From positions 310,001 to 374,000 of the forward strand of contig FLTS01000001.1 in NCBI GenBank assembly GCA_900078405.1: a stretch of 64,000 nt of DNA, read 5' to 3'. The notes under the pieces are model-generated. The model was given only the letters and a program-made list of their open reading frames with translations. It searched no databases and was not told the origin of the DNA. Shown here one piece after another: positions 1-8,418 of this stretch (position 1 is the stretch's first letter; each line of letters opens with the position of its first letter). The DNA is from an uncultured Stenotrophomonas sp. Lineage in GTDB: Bacteria > Pseudomonadota > Gammaproteobacteria > Xanthomonadales > Xanthomonadaceae. The position numbers and the translations under genes were made by a program.

Positions 1-2
1 TC

Positions 3-455
3 ACCTCCATCGGCAAGGTGGACATCATCGCATCGGCGGTGTCCTACATGGCCGGCTACAACGTGCGCCTGCTGCCGATCATCCAGAGCATGGCCCAGCT
101 CGACGCCACCTATGGCAAGGACGTCTCGCGCACGATCATCACCAACCATGCATTGCAGATTCTGTATGCGCCACGCGAACAGCAGGATGCCAACGACTAT
201 TCGGAGATGTTGGGTTACACCGCCATTCGCCGGAAAAACGTCACCCGCGGCCGCGAAACCAGCCACAGTTACAGCGAGGAGCGGCGCGCGCTGATGTTGC
301 CGCAGGAACTGAAAGCAATGGGGACGGAAAAGGAAGTGTTTCTGTACGAGGGCATCCCGCATCCGGTGAAGTGCGACAAGATTCGTTATTACAAAGATCG
401 CTATTTCACGTCACGGTTGCTTCCCAAGATTGAAGTGCCTGTGCTCAACATATAG
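3..455 (+). CDS. virD4: Type IV secretion coupling protein VirD4/TraG, C-terminal part (5' end outside window)
   Basis: The reading frame is open from the left edge and gives the last 150 residues. The segment GKVDIIASAVSYMAGYNVRL followed by QLDATYGKD and ILYAPREQQDANDYSEMLG matches the end of the RecA-like ATPase domain of VirD4/TraG coupling proteins (family knowledge). These inner-membrane hexamers recruit substrates to a type IV secretion channel. In Xanthomonadaceae VirD4 binds the XVIPCD tail of antibacterial effectors. A tail of that kind lies just downstream on the opposite strand, and a full effector lies at 58900-60348, so a bacteria-killing type IV system is the likely context. 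The Walker motifs and membrane anchor are outside the window. No virB gene is visible to the right. Confidence 0.85.
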   Translation, partial: TSIGKVDIIASAVSYMAGYNVRLLPIIQSMAQLDATYGKDVSRTIITNHALQILYAPREQQDANDYSEMLGYTAIRRKNVTRGRETSHSYSEERRALMLPQELKAMGTEKEVFLYEGIPHPVKCDKIRYYKDRYFTSRLLPKIEVPVLNI

Positions 456-518
456 GCCCATTGGATTTTTCATGGCAGGGGCGCGCAGCCCCAAACCTTG
501 CAAAGCTCCGAACCCGTT

Positions 519-546
519 CCTTCCACCATGCAGCATGTGGGGAAGG
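519..546. terminator. Inverted repeat between virD4 and the effector remnant
   Basis: The arms CCTTCCACCATGC and GCATGTGGGGAAGG pair almost fully. The hairpin lies between two converging reading frames and probably serves as a shared terminator. Neither side has a long T run. Confidence 0.4.
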
Positions 547-574
547 GGAAGGCGGTATCACGGTGAAACGGAGT

Positions 575-895
575 TCAAGCCATGCGCATGGCGTAGTTGC
601 GGCTTTCTTCCTGTTGCAGATGTTGCTGTTCCTGCACCATCGCTTGCCGTAGTGCGTGCTGGCTGGCCTGTTCATTGCTATGTTCCAGCAGTGTGTTCAT
701 GGCCGTCATCGTGGGAGGCGCCACGCACAGGCTGGCCGGGTTGTCTATCGCGCCTTGCACGCCGAATACCTGGCTTGCATCCCTGCTTAGGACAACGTGG
801 TCAACCTGTTTGCCACCGGTCAGCGTCATGGCGGAGGCAATGGCCCCGGCCATTTGCCGGCTCATCAGGTCGGGGGTGCGGCTGAAGCGTCCTCG
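575..895 (-). pseudogene. Truncated type IV secretion effector: XVIPCD tail only
   Basis: An open frame on the minus strand runs from a stop at about 898 to TGA at 575 and gives about 107 residues. The core QVDHVVLSRDASQVFGVQG followed by DNP, then a Gln/Glu-rich tail (QAMVQEQQHLQQEES), has the layout of the XVIPCD, the C-terminal VirD4-interacting domain of Xanthomonadaceae effectors. No toxin domain precedes it, because the frame meets the IS3 remnant at about 900. This is best read as the 3' end of an effector gene whose 5' part was lost when the element inserted. It converges on virD4. An ATG at 865 could still start a 96-residue stub, but expression is doubtful. Confidence 0.65.
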
Positions 896-941
896 TTAAT
901 TCGATCCAGTTGGAAGTAGAGTTCCACCCAAGGAGCTCTGC

Positions 942-1208
942 ATGAAGAAGTCGCGTTTCACCGAAGAACAGATTGTCTGCATCCTCAAGGAGACCGAGGC
1001 GGGAGCCAAGGTTGCCGAGACCTGCCGCAGGCACGGGATCAGCGAGCCGACGTATTACGCTTGGCAGGCCAAGTACGGCGGCATGGAGACCGAGGACGCC
1101 TAGCGCCTGAAGGAACTGGAGTCGGAGAACGGCCGGCTCAAGCACCTGCTGGCCGAGGCGCACCTGGATATCGAGGCGCTGAAGAGCGGCTTCGGAGTAA
1201 AACGCTAG
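942..1208 (+). pseudogene. IS3-family transposase OrfA with in-frame amber stop
   Basis: ATG at 942 follows AAGGAGCTCTGC. The product begins MKKSRFTEEQIVCILKETEA and continues through the helix-turn-helix AETCRRHGISEPTYYAW, typical of IS3 OrfA. A TAG at 1101-1103 replaces a codon just before RLKELESENGRLKHLLAEA, which is the leucine-zipper segment. The frame then stays open to TAG at 1206. The intact form would be about 88 residues, the usual OrfA size. The amber codon is the only visible lesion in orfA. Confidence 0.75.
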
Positions 1209-1460
1209 CCCCGCAACGCAAGCGCGAGGCGGTCCGGTGCATGCTCGAACTCACTTGGCGAGCGAGTGGCGGGCCTGCCGCCTTGCGGGGCTCTCCCGCG
1301 ACAGCTTCCGCGATCCCCCCGAGCCCACGGCCGCCACCCAAGCGCTGTTGAGCCGGATCATCGAGCTGGCGCAGGTCCAGCGCCGGTTCGGCTACCGTCG
1401 CCTGCACGACCTGCTACCGCGAGGCGAATCTGACCGTGCGTCGGTGTCGCAAAGGCAATC
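1209..1460 (+). pseudogene. IS3-family transposase OrfB fragments
   Basis: Three pieces of the OrfB N-terminus appear in different frames: APQRKREAVRCMLE, then EWRACRLAGLSRDSFRDPPEP through QRRFGYRRLHDLL, then YREANLTVRRCRKG. Between the last two pieces the short stretch that normally joins LHDLL to the tyrosine is missing. No DDE catalytic core follows. The gene is frameshifted, internally deleted and truncated. Confidence 0.65.
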
Positions 1461-1662
1461 GGCCCGGTGGAGAACGCCAGCGGCAGCGGCCGCCAGCCCA
1501 GTGCCACCGCCTTTAGTGGATCGACGGCGATCGGTGCCAGCGCGGTGAACCGCTGACGCTCTGCCGGCACTCGATCAGCGCCGGCAGATCGATGGCCGGT
1601 TCGGCCTGTGCCGTGGCTGGCAGGGCGGCGAGCAGGCCGAGGGGGAATAAATGCGATTTCAT
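1455..1662 (-). pseudogene. Frameshifted, truncated exported protein
   Basis: On the minus strand, ATG at 1662 starts MKSHLFPLGLLAALPATAQA, a clear signal peptide, followed by EPAIDLPALIECRQ. The sequence then continues sensibly only in the next frame (RQRFTALAPIAVDPLKAVALG, then WRPLPLAFSTGPIAFATP), so a frameshift lies near 1570. Homology appears to end where the IS3 remnant begins. The family is not recognised. It lies just downstream of a small lipoprotein gene on the same strand and may once have been co-transcribed with it. Confidence 0.5.
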
Positions 1663-1693
1663 GGCGATGGTGGGTGAATGATGGAGGAGGCGA

Positions 1694-2023
1694 TCACGGT
1701 GCGGAGGATTGGTCGGGGGTCGAGACACGCACACCATGCGTGTATGCAATTGCCTGTGGCGGTGCATTGCAGCTTGCGCGGATAAGGAATGTTCCGTTCG
1801 GGATGCCATCGGCGAATCGTCCCTGCCATTCCACACAGTCCAGTGATCTTTCTCCGAAAAACGTGCCATATGCCTTGCCGGAGAAGGGTTGGTCATCTCC
1901 ATCCCGGGCAAAAGTCGGCACCACGGATTTGCCATATATGAGCTGCAGGTTGCTTTCATGCCCGGGGGAGGCATTGCAGGCGGTGAGCAGCATGGCAATC
2001 AGCAGTGGAAGCCAAGCGTTCAT
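1694..2023 (-). CDS. Small lipoprotein with a MORN-like motif, function unknown
   Basis: The product is 109 residues. It begins MNAWLPLLIAMLLTAC, a lipoprotein signal with the acylated cysteine at position 16. The segment FSGKAYGTFFGE...WQGRFADGIPNGTF resembles a pair of degenerate MORN-type repeats. The gene is directly downstream of ybeY on the same strand (12 bp gap) and upstream of the frameshifted exported protein. Because it sits beside the remnant of a type IV effector, it could be a leftover immunity lipoprotein, but nothing in the sequence proves this. Confidence 0.5.
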   Translation of the reverse strand: MNAWLPLLIAMLLTACNASPGHESNLQLIYGKSVVPTFARDGDDQPFSGKAYGTFFGERSLDCVEWQGRFADGIPNGTFLIRASCNAPPQAIAYTHGVRVSTPDQSSAP

Positions 2024-2035
2024 TGCCGACTTGGC

Positions 2036-2521
2036 TCAGCGCTCGCCGGCATACGGGTCGGCGATGCCGAGGTCGGCGAGGATCTCGCGTTCCAGCTGTT
2101 CCATCGCCTCGGCTTCCCTGTCGTCCTCGTGGTCCCAGCCCAGCAGGTGCAGCACGCCGTGCACGGTCAGGTGTGCATAGTGGGCACCCAGCGGCTTGCC
2201 CTGTTCGGCGGCCTCGCGCGCCACCACCGGCGCGCAGATCACCAGGTCGCCCAGCAGCGGGAACTTGACGCCCGCGGGCAGGCCTTCGGGCAGCTCGGCG
2301 GGGAAGCTGAGCACGTTGGTGGCGTAATCCTTGCCGCGGTAGTGGTGGTTCAGCGCCCGGCCTTCCTTCGCATCGACCAGGCGGATGGCGAGGTCGGCCT
2401 CGCGGATGCGGCCTTTCAATGCTGCCGCCACCCACTTGCGGAAACTCGTTGCCGCCGGCAGCCCGGCGCGGGGCAGGGCATAGCTGACGGCAACGTCCAG
2501 TTGCATGGGACCCTTGGTCAT
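2036..2521 (-). CDS. ybeY: Endoribonuclease YbeY (rRNA maturation)
   Basis: The product is 161 residues. YbeY is a single-strand RNase acting in 16S rRNA 3'-end maturation and 70S quality control. The signature [21 protein letters not shown] near residue 125 carries the three zinc-binding histidines of the family. The chosen ATG (2519-2521) overlaps the phoH stop as ATGA, the usual coupled arrangement. A second ATG five codons later (MQLDVAV) is also possible. The phoH-ybeY pairing is conserved in gammaproteobacteria, normally within the miaB neighbourhood as here. Confidence 0.95.
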   Translation of the reverse strand: MTKGPMQLDVAVSYALPRAGLPAATSFRKWVAAALKGRIREADLAIRLVDAKEGRALNHHYRGKDYATNVLSFPAELPEGLPAGVKFPLLGDLVICAPVVAREAAEQGKPLGAHYAHLTVHGVLHLLGWDHEDDREAEAMEQLEREILADLGIADPYAGER

Positions 2522-3504
2522 TCTTCCGCTCCGGGTTTGACCCGCTGCAGGTCGCGGTGGTCGTAGGCGCTGACGATGCGCGCCACCAGTGGGTGGCGCA
2601 CCACGTCGCGCGATTCGAAGAAGGTGAAGCTCACGCCCTCCACCCCGCGGAGCACCTCGATGGCGTCGCGCAGGCCGGACTTGACGTGCTTGGGCAGATC
2701 GGTCTGGGTGAGGTCGCCGGTGACGACTGCGGTGGAGCCGAAGCCGAGCCGGGTCAGGAACATCTTCATCTGCTCGATGGTGGTGTTCTGCGCCTCGTCG
2801 AGGATCACGAAGGCGTCGTTGAGCGTGCGCCCGCGCATGTAGGCCAGCGGCGCGATCTCGATGACGTTCTTCTCCAGCAGCTTGGCCACCTTCTCCACGC
2901 CCAGCATCTCGTACAGCGCGTCGTACAGCGGGCGCAGGTAGGGATCGACCTTCTGTGACAGGTCGCCGGGCAGGAAGCCGAGCTTCTCGCCGGCCTCCAC
3001 CGCCGGTCGCACCAGGATCAGACGCTGTACACGTGATTCGTTCAGCGCCTCCACCGCCATCGCCACGGCGAGGAAGGTCTTGCCGGTGCCGGCCGGGCCG
3101 ATGCCGAAATTGATGTCGTGGGTGGCGATCTGGTGCAGGTACTTGGACTGGTTGGCGCCGCGCCCGCGCACGGTGCCGCGTTTGACCTTGATCGCCACTT
3201 CCTGCGCCTCGTAGGCGTGCCCGGCCACCTGCTCGACATTGGCGCGGTTCAGCCGCAGGTGGATGGCGTGGCTGTCGAACACGACGTCGCCGGCTTCGGC
3301 ATACAGCGCCTTGAGCAGCTTCTCGGTCTCCGCCGCGGTCTTGCCGGGGCCGCTGACGCGGAACACGTGGCCGCGGTTGGCGATCTCCACGCCCAATGCC
3401 AGTTCGATCTGGCGCAGGTGTTCGTCGAACGGGCCGGAAAGGTTGGCCAGGCGTTCGTTGTCGGCCGGTTCCAAGGTGAAATCGTGGTGGGTGGTCGTGG
3501 TCAT
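2518..3504 (-). CDS. ybeZ: PhoH-like ATPase (YbeZ)
   Basis: The product is 328 residues. A central P-loop ATPase domain has Walker [14 protein letters not shown] near residue 138 and Walker [10 protein letters not shown] near residue 232. It is the cytosolic YbeZ/PhoH type, thought to work with YbeY on RNA. The N-terminal 100 residues include a KH-like RNA-binding segment ([18 protein letters not shown]). Its stop overlaps the ybeY start by 4 bases. The region upstream carries the cluster of DnaA-box-like sites listed separately. Confidence 0.9.
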   Translation of the reverse strand: MTTTTHHDFTLEPADNERLANLSGPFDEHLRQIELALGVEIANRGHVFRVSGPGKTAAETEKLLKALYAEAGDVVFDSHAIHLRLNRANVEQVAGHAYEAQEVAIKVKRGTVRGRGANQSKYLHQIATHDINFGIGPAGTGKTFLAVAMAVEALNESRVQRLILVRPAVEAGEKLGFLPGDLSQKVDPYLRPLYDALYEMLGVEKVAKLLEKNVIEIAPLAYMRGRTLNDAFVILDEAQNTTIEQMKMFLTRLGFGSTAVVTGDLTQTDLPKHVKSGLRDAIEVLRGVEGVSFTFFESRDVVRHPLVARIVSAYDHRDLQRVKPGAEE

Positions 3505-3592
3505 TGCGTCGGGGACGGGGCCGGCCGGAGGCGGCGGGCTGGAGCAGGAAGGAAGGGTAGCGCCGGGGCAGGGCGATCACCAGCGTGGAAGG

Positions 3593-3752
3593 TTCTCCAC
3601 AACCGGTGTGGATGTGGCGTGGGTGAAGCTGTGGATATCGTGGCGCAGCCCTTGCGATGCAAGGGGCCGGCGCTGCTGGTCAGAAAATCGCCAGGTCGGG
3701 CGCGGCTTTTCCACAGGGTATGTGGATCGAATCCGGACAAAGGTGTGGATAA
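3593..3752. promoter_or_regulatory. Cluster of six DnaA-box-like sequences
   Basis: The phoH-miaB intergenic region holds one perfect DnaA box (TGTGGATAA, 3744-3752) and three with a single mismatch: TTCTCCACA 3593-3601, TGTGGATAT 3630-3638 and TTTTCCACA 3707-3715. Two more have two mismatches: TGTGGATGT 3607-3615 and TGTGGATCG 3721-3729. Both orientations occur. No AT-rich unwinding region and no dnaA, dnaN or gyrB gene is nearby, so a DnaA-binding regulatory or titration site is likelier than an origin. Confidence 0.55.
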
Positions 3753-3814
3753 ATGCGCACGACCCCGCAATGGCGGGGTCTGCGCCGGCATGGCGAGAAA
3801 ATGATCATGCCGAA

Positions 3815-3833
3815 CGCCCGCCGGAAGCGGGCG
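3815..3833 (-). terminator. Hairpin just after miaB
   Basis: CGCCCGC (3815-3821) pairs with GCGGGCG (3827-3833), seven bases past the miaB stop. A second hairpin, GACCCCGC...GCGGGGTC, follows at about 3761-3780. The T content after the stems is modest. Confidence 0.45.
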
Positions 3834-3840
3834 TGGTGCT

Positions 3841-5295
3841 TCATTCCGCCGCGACCACGCGCCCGCGCAGCGAGTTGGTCAGCGCTTCGGTGATAACCAC
3901 GTCGACGAACTGGCCGATCAGGCGCGCGTGGCCGGGGAAGTTCACCGAGCGCATGTTCTCGGTCTTGCCGGTCAGCTCGTTGGCGTCCTTGCGCGAGGGG
4001 CCCTCGACCAGCACGGTCTGCACGCTGCCGACCATGTTCTTCGAGATTCCGGCAGCGTATTCGTTGATGTGCGCCTGCAGACGCGACAGCCGCGCGTGCT
4101 TTTCGGCCTCGCTGGTGGTGTCCTCCAGGTCGGCGGCCGGCGTGCCGGGGCGGCGCGAATAGATGAACGAGAACGAGGTATCGAAACCCACGTCTTCGAT
4201 CAGCTTCATGGTCTTCTCGAAGTCGGCGTCGGTCTCGCCGGGGAAGCCGACGATGAAGTCCGAGCTGATCGAGATGTCCGGGCGCACCGCGCGCAGCTTG
4301 CGGATCTTCTGTTTGAACTCCAGCGCGGTGTAGCCGCGCTTCATCGCGCTGAGCACGCGGTCGCTGCCGGCCTGCACCGGCAGGTGCAGGTAGTTGGCCA
4401 GCTTGGGCACGTCGCGGTAGGCGTCCACCAGCGAGTCGGAGAACTCCAGCGGGTGCGAGGTGGTGAAGCGGATGCGGCCGACGCCGTCGATCTCGGCGAT
4501 GGTGCGGATCAGCAGGCCCAGGTCCGCGAACTCGCCTTCGCCGTAAGGGCCGCGATAGGCGTTGACGTTCTGCCCGAGCAGGTTGATCTCGCGCACACCC
4601 TGCGCGGCCAGTTGTGCGCACTCGACCACCACGTCCTCGAACGGGCGGCTGACCTCGGTGCCGCGGGTGTAGGGCACCACGCAGAACGAGCAATATTTGG
4701 AGCAGCCTTCCATGATCGACACGAACGCCGACGGGCCCTCGGCGCGTGGCTCGGGCAGGCGGTCGAACTTCTCGATCTCGGGGAAGCTGATGTCCACCTG
4801 CGGCCGGTTCTGCTCGCGGCGGGCGCGGATCAGCTCGGGCAGGCGATGCAGGGTCTGCGGGCCGAACACCAGATCGACATACGGCGCGCGCTTGACGATG
4901 GCCTCGCCTTCCTGCGAGGCCACGCAGCCGCCGACGCCGATGATGACCTCGCGGCCGCCGGCCTTCAGCTCCTTCCAGCGGCCGAGCTGGCTGAACACCT
5001 TTTCCTGCGCTTTCTCGCGGATCGAGCAGGTGTTGACCAGCACCACGTCGGCTTCCTCGGGGTTGTCGGTCAGCTCCAGCCCCTCGTGCTCGGCCAGCAC
5101 GTCGGCCATCTTGGCCGAGTCGTACTCGTTCATCTGGCAACCGTGGGTTTTTATGTAGAGCTTGCCGCGCACCTCGCCTGCGACTTTTCGTCGCAGGCCG
5201 GGCAGGGGCACCAGCCCGGCGGCAGGCGTGGCGGCGGGGGCTGGCACGGCGGGGCCGGCCGTTGTCGGCAAAGGGGAAGCTGGCGTCCCGGGCAT
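3841..5295 (-). CDS. miaB: tRNA-2-methylthio-N6-dimethylallyladenosine synthase MiaB
   Basis: The product is 484 residues. It is a radical-SAM methylthiotransferase acting on i6A37 of tRNAs that read UNN codons. The order is an N-terminal UPF0004 domain ([17 protein letters not shown], first cluster cysteine; further Cys in [10 protein letters not shown] and GVGGCVASQ), then the SAM motif CSKYCSFC near residue 190, and a C-terminal TRAM domain. The N-terminal 45 residues are Pro/Ala-rich and poorly conserved, as in related Xanthomonadaceae proteins. The ATG at 5295 was chosen because the frame upstream of it overlaps the divergent transglycosylase region. Confidence 0.93.
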   Translation of the reverse strand: MPGTPASPLPTTAGPAVPAPAATPAAGLVPLPGLRRKVAGEVRGKLYIKTHGCQMNEYDSAKMADVLAEHEGLELTDNPEEADVVLVNTCSIREKAQEKVFSQLGRWKELKAGGREVIIGVGGCVASQEGEAIVKRAPYVDLVFGPQTLHRLPELIRARREQNRPQVDISFPEIEKFDRLPEPRAEGPSAFVSIMEGCSKYCSFCVVPYTRGTEVSRPFEDVVVECAQLAAQGVREINLLGQNVNAYRGPYGEGEFADLGLLIRTIAEIDGVGRIRFTTSHPLEFSDSLVDAYRDVPKLANYLHLPVQAGSDRVLSAMKRGYTALEFKQKIRKLRAVRPDISISSDFIVGFPGETDADFEKTMKLIEDVGFDTSFSFIYSRRPGTPAADLEDTTSEAEKHARLSRLQAHINEYAAGISKNMVGSVQTVLVEGPSRKDANELTGKTENMRSVNFPGHARLIGQFVDVVITEALTNSLRGRVVAAE

Positions 5296-5431
5296 GGTGC
5301 TTATTCCAGACGGGTGGGCGGGCAGGCAGCCCGGCGGGCTGCGGCGAAGGGGGCGATTGTACCGGCGGCACGGCCAACTGGCGTCGCCGGGTTGGCATTC
5401 ATGCCGGGAAACTGGGACACTCGCGGCCGCA

Positions 5432-6349
5432 ATGAAGACAGTATTGGGGCTCGGGGGATTGTTGATCGCTTCGTTGGCGGCAATGCCGGCCAGCGCGGGC
5501 ACCCTGTACAAGTGCGTCAGCGCCGACGGGGTTTCCAACTACGTCAGCAAGCGCATCCGCGGTGCCAGTTGCAGCGTGGTCAGCAATTACCGTGCATCGG
5601 CCCCGGCTTCGAGGCCACGGGTGCCGCCGCCGGCTCCGGCTCCGGTCGCCCCCCCGCCGCCTGCCGACGCAACTGCGCCGGCGGCGAAGATCGCCGCAGA
5701 CGTCGCCCCTTCCGCCATCGCCGTCAGTGCGCCGCCGGTCCGGACGCGTACCAGCCACACCCAGCGCGTGGTCAGCGGGCAGGTCTATTCCTACATGAAG
5801 GACGGCGTGCGGCATTACACCAGTGCCCGGCCGGCGCAGGTCGCCAGCCTCGGCGAGGTGCGCACCATCCGCTACAGCTACATCGAGCGCTGCTACGCCT
5901 GCGGCGCCAACAACGGCGTCAATTTCGGCACAGTGCGCCTGAACACCACCGCCTTCCAGCACGAGATTGCTGCCGCGGCACGCGAATTCGGCGTGGAAGA
6001 GGCGGTGATCCGGGCGGTGATCCATGCCGAGTCGGCCTACAAGCCTGGCGCGCTCAGCCGTGCCGGGGCGCAGGGACTGATGCAGCTGATGCCGGCAACC
6101 GCCCGCCGTTTCGGGGTTGTCGATGCCTATGACGCACCGCAAAACATCCGTGGCGGCGTGCAGTACCTGGCCTGGCTGCTGCGCCGCTTCAATGGCGACC
6201 TGACCCTGGCCGCGGCCGGCTACAACGCCGGCGAGGGCGCGGTGGCCCGGCACGGTGGCGTGCCGCCCTACAGCGAGACGCAGTACTACGTGAAGCGCGT
6301 GGCGCAACTGGCCGAGCGTTATCGCAACGAGCTGAGGTCGCACCAGTGA
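5432..6349 (+). CDS. Lytic transglycosylase (GH23, SLT-type)
   Basis: The product is 305 residues. A signal peptide ([22 protein letters not shown]) is followed by a DUF4124-like segment ([15 protein letters not shown]) and a Pro/Ala-rich linker at roughly residues 60-90. The C-terminal SLT domain carries the catalytic glutamate in [20 protein letters not shown], then [11 protein letters not shown] and [11 protein letters not shown]. Such enzymes cleave murein glycan strands in the periplasm with 1,6-anhydro product formation. The gene is divergent from miaB and monocistronic. The longer open frame upstream overlaps the miaB 5' end, so the ATG leading into the signal peptide is preferred. Confidence 0.88.
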   Translation: MKTVLGLGGLLIASLAAMPASAGTLYKCVSADGVSNYVSKRIRGASCSVVSNYRASAPASRPRVPPPAPAPVAPPPPADATAPAAKIAADVAPSAIAVSAPPVRTRTSHTQRVVSGQVYSYMKDGVRHYTSARPAQVASLGEVRTIRYSYIERCYACGANNGVNFGTVRLNTTAFQHEIAAAAREFGVEEAVIRAVIHAESAYKPGALSRAGAQGLMQLMPATARRFGVVDAYDAPQNIRGGVQYLAWLLRRFNGDLTLAAAGYNAGEGAVARHGGVPPYSETQYYVKRVAQLAERYRNELRSHQ

Positions 6350-6408
6350 GGCGATGGGCCGCCTGCCGAGGATCGCCGTGACGAAAGCCGAGTGGTTGTT
6401 TGAGCGCA

Positions 6409-6438
6409 TTGTCTGGGCTGCATGCGTTCAGCTAAACT
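6409..6438 (+). promoter_or_regulatory. Candidate sigma-70 promoter for petABC
   Basis: TTGTCT (6409-6414) and TAAACT (6433-6438) are separated by 18 bases, about 95 bases before the petA start codon. Confidence 0.4.
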
Positions 6439-6532
6439 CGGGAGCGGTTTAGATAAGTGGCGGCCGAAGGTTCAAGGACCCGGGCCGCTGGCAGCCTCAA
6501 GCTACCTAAAGTCAAATGAGTCGGAGTGCCGG

Positions 6533-7153
6533 ATGGCCAACGATGGGGTAAACGATCCAGTCAACGCCGGGCGTCGGCGGTTTCTGACCGCCACCACGGT
6601 TGTGGTTGGAGCGGTCGGTGCCGGTTTCGCGGCGGTTCCTTTCATCAAGTCGTGGAATCCCAGCGCCCGTGCCAAGTTGGCCGGCGCGCCGGTGACCGCG
6701 GACATCAGCGCCCTGCAGGAAGGCCAACGGCTGGTCCTGGAGTGGCGTGGCCAGCCGATCTGGATCGTCAAGCGCTCCAAGGCGATCCTCGATGCACTGC
6801 CCACCTTGGATAACCGCCTGCGCGACCCGCAGTCGGGCAACCTCGACCAGCAGCCGGCCTACGTGCTCACGGGCAACCCGGAGTTCCGCTCGATCAAGCC
6901 GGAAATCTCGGTGCTGGTCGGCCTGTGCACCCATCTGGGCTGCTCGCCGGAAATGGCTGCCGAGATCAAGCCCGAGCCATACGACCCGGAATGGAAGGGC
7001 GGCTATTTCTGCCCCTGCCACAAGTCGCGTTTCGACATGTCGGGGCGTGTGTTCCAGGGCGTGCCGGCGCCGACCAACCTGGTCGTGCCGGCGCACCATT
7101 ACGCCGATGACAACACCATCGTCATCGGCGTCGATCCGCAGGGGGCAGCATAA
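6533..7153 (+). CDS. petA: Ubiquinol-cytochrome c reductase, Rieske iron-sulfur subunit
   Basis: The product is 206 residues. The N-terminus has a twin-arginine-like membrane anchor (RRRFLTATTVVVGAVGAGFA). The two [2Fe-2S] ligand motifs are CTHLGC near residue 132 and CPCHKSRFD near residue 162. It passes electrons from ubiquinol to cytochrome c1 in complex III. It is first in petABC, with petB starting 2 bases after its stop. The ATG at 6533 was preferred to upstream in-frame starts because it places the anchor at residues 14-40 as usual. Confidence 0.95.
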   Translation: MANDGVNDPVNAGRRRFLTATTVVVGAVGAGFAAVPFIKSWNPSARAKLAGAPVTADISALQEGQRLVLEWRGQPIWIVKRSKAILDALPTLDNRLRDPQSGNLDQQPAYVLTGNPEFRSIKPEISVLVGLCTHLGCSPEMAAEIKPEPYDPEWKGGYFCPCHKSRFDMSGRVFQGVPAPTNLVVPAHHYADDNTIVIGVDPQGAA

Positions 7154-7155
7154 TC

Positions 7156-8418
7156 ATGGCTGACAACATCCTCGTTCGCGCCGCCAACGGCGTGATGGAC
7201 TGGGTCAACGAGCGCGCCCCGGCACTGATGCCGATGTACCGGAAGCACATGTCCGAGTACTACGCGCCGAAGAACTTCAACATCTGGTACATCTTCGGCG
7301 TGCTGTCGATGGTGGTGCTGGTCAACCAGATCGTCACCGGCATCTTCCTGACGATGCACTACAAGACCAGCGCGGCGGAAGCCTTCGCCTCGGTCGAGTA
7401 CATCATGCGCGACGTCGAGTGGGGCTGGCTGATCCGCTACATGCACAGCACCGGCGCCTCGCTGTTCTTCATCGTCGTCTACCTGCACATGTTCCGCGGG
7501 CTGATGTACGGCAGCTACCGCAAGCCGCGCGAGCTGGTGTGGATCCTCGGCATGCTGATCTATCTGGTGCTGATGGCAGAGGCCTTCATGGGCTACGTGC
7601 TGCCGTGGGGCCAGATGTCGTTCTGGGGCGCGAAGGTCATCATCTCGCTGTTCGGCGCGATTCCGGTGATCGGCAACGGCCTGACCGAGTGGATCATGGG
7701 CGACTACCTGCCGTCCGACGCCACCTTGAACCGCTTCTTCGCCCTGCACGTGATCGCGCTGCCGCTGGTGCTGCTACTGCTGGTGGTGCTGCACCTGGGT
7801 GCGCTGCACGAGGTGGGTTCCAACAACCCGGACGGCGTGGAGATCAAGAAGGGCCCGAAGGGCAACCGCTGGTCGCCGACCGCGCCGGCCGATGGCGTGC
7901 CGTTCCACCCGTACTACACGGTGAAGGACTCCTTCTACGTGTTCGCGATGATGGGCATCGCCGCCTTCATCATCTTCTTCGCCCCGGCGTTCGGCGGCTG
8001 GTTCCTCGAACACGACAACTTCACCGAGGCCAACCGCCTGGTGACGCCCGAGCACATCAAGCCGGTGTGGTACTACACCCCGTACTACGCGATGCTGCGC
8101 GTGGTACCGCACAAGCTCAGCGGCGTGCTGGTAATGTTCGGCGCGATCGCGATCCTGTTCGCGCTGCCGTGGCTGGACCGTGCCAAGGTCAAGTCGTACC
8201 GCTACCGCGGCGTGCTGTCGAAGGTGCTGCTGTTCGCCTTCGCCATCAGCTTCGTGTGGCTGGGCAAGATCGGTGCCGGCCCGGGTACCGACCCGGTGGA
8301 GACCATCATCGGCCGCTTCCTGACCGGGTACTACTTCCTTTTCTTCCTGACCATGCCAGTGTGGACCAAGCTGGACAAGACCAAGCCGGTGCCGGAACGG
8401 GTGACGACGCATGACTAA
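7156..8418 (+). CDS. petB: Ubiquinol-cytochrome c reductase, cytochrome b
   Basis: The product is 420 residues and highly hydrophobic. It contains the b-type haem helices (W...RYMHSTGASLFFIVVYLHMFRGL and FALHVIALPLVLLLLVVLHLGAL), with paired histidines in helices B and D, and the Qo-site segment around GYVLPWGQMSFWGA. It is an integral membrane subunit of complex III. The gene overlaps petC by 8 bases, which suggests translational coupling. Confidence 0.96.
   Translation: MADNILVRAANGVMDWVNERAPALMPMYRKHMSEYYAPKNFNIWYIFGVLSMVVLVNQIVTGIFLTMHYKTSAAEAFASVEYIMRDVEWGWLIRYMHSTGASLFFIVVYLHMFRGLMYGSYRKPRELVWILGMLIYLVLMAEAFMGYVLPWGQMSFWGAKVIISLFGAIPVIGNGLTEWIMGDYLPSDATLNRFFALHVIALPLVLLLLVVLHLGALHEVGSNNPDGVEIKKGPKGNRWSPTAPADGVPFHPYYTVKDSFYVFAMMGIAAFIIFFAPAFGGWFLEHDNFTEANRLVTPEHIKPVWYYTPYYAMLRVVPHKLSGVLVMFGAIAILFALPWLDRAKVKSYRYRGVLSKVLLFAFAISFVWLGKIGAGPGTDPVETIIGRFLTGYYFLFFLTMPVWTKLDKTKPVPERVTTHD

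Larger units (their letters stand above)
901..1460 (+). mobile_element. Decayed IS3-family element
   Basis: The stretch holds an orfA-like gene with an internal stop, followed by orfB fragments spread over three frames. No clean terminal inverted repeats or target duplications could be found. It separates the effector tail (575-895) from the frameshifted exported-protein gene (1455-1662), so it probably entered or rearranged this locus and is now inactive. Both boundaries are approximate. Confidence 0.7.

Noticed and set aside
3593..3752. Chromosomal origin of replication
   Set aside because: DnaA boxes are present, but there is no AT-rich unwinding segment and no dnaA, dnaN, gyrB or rpmH nearby.
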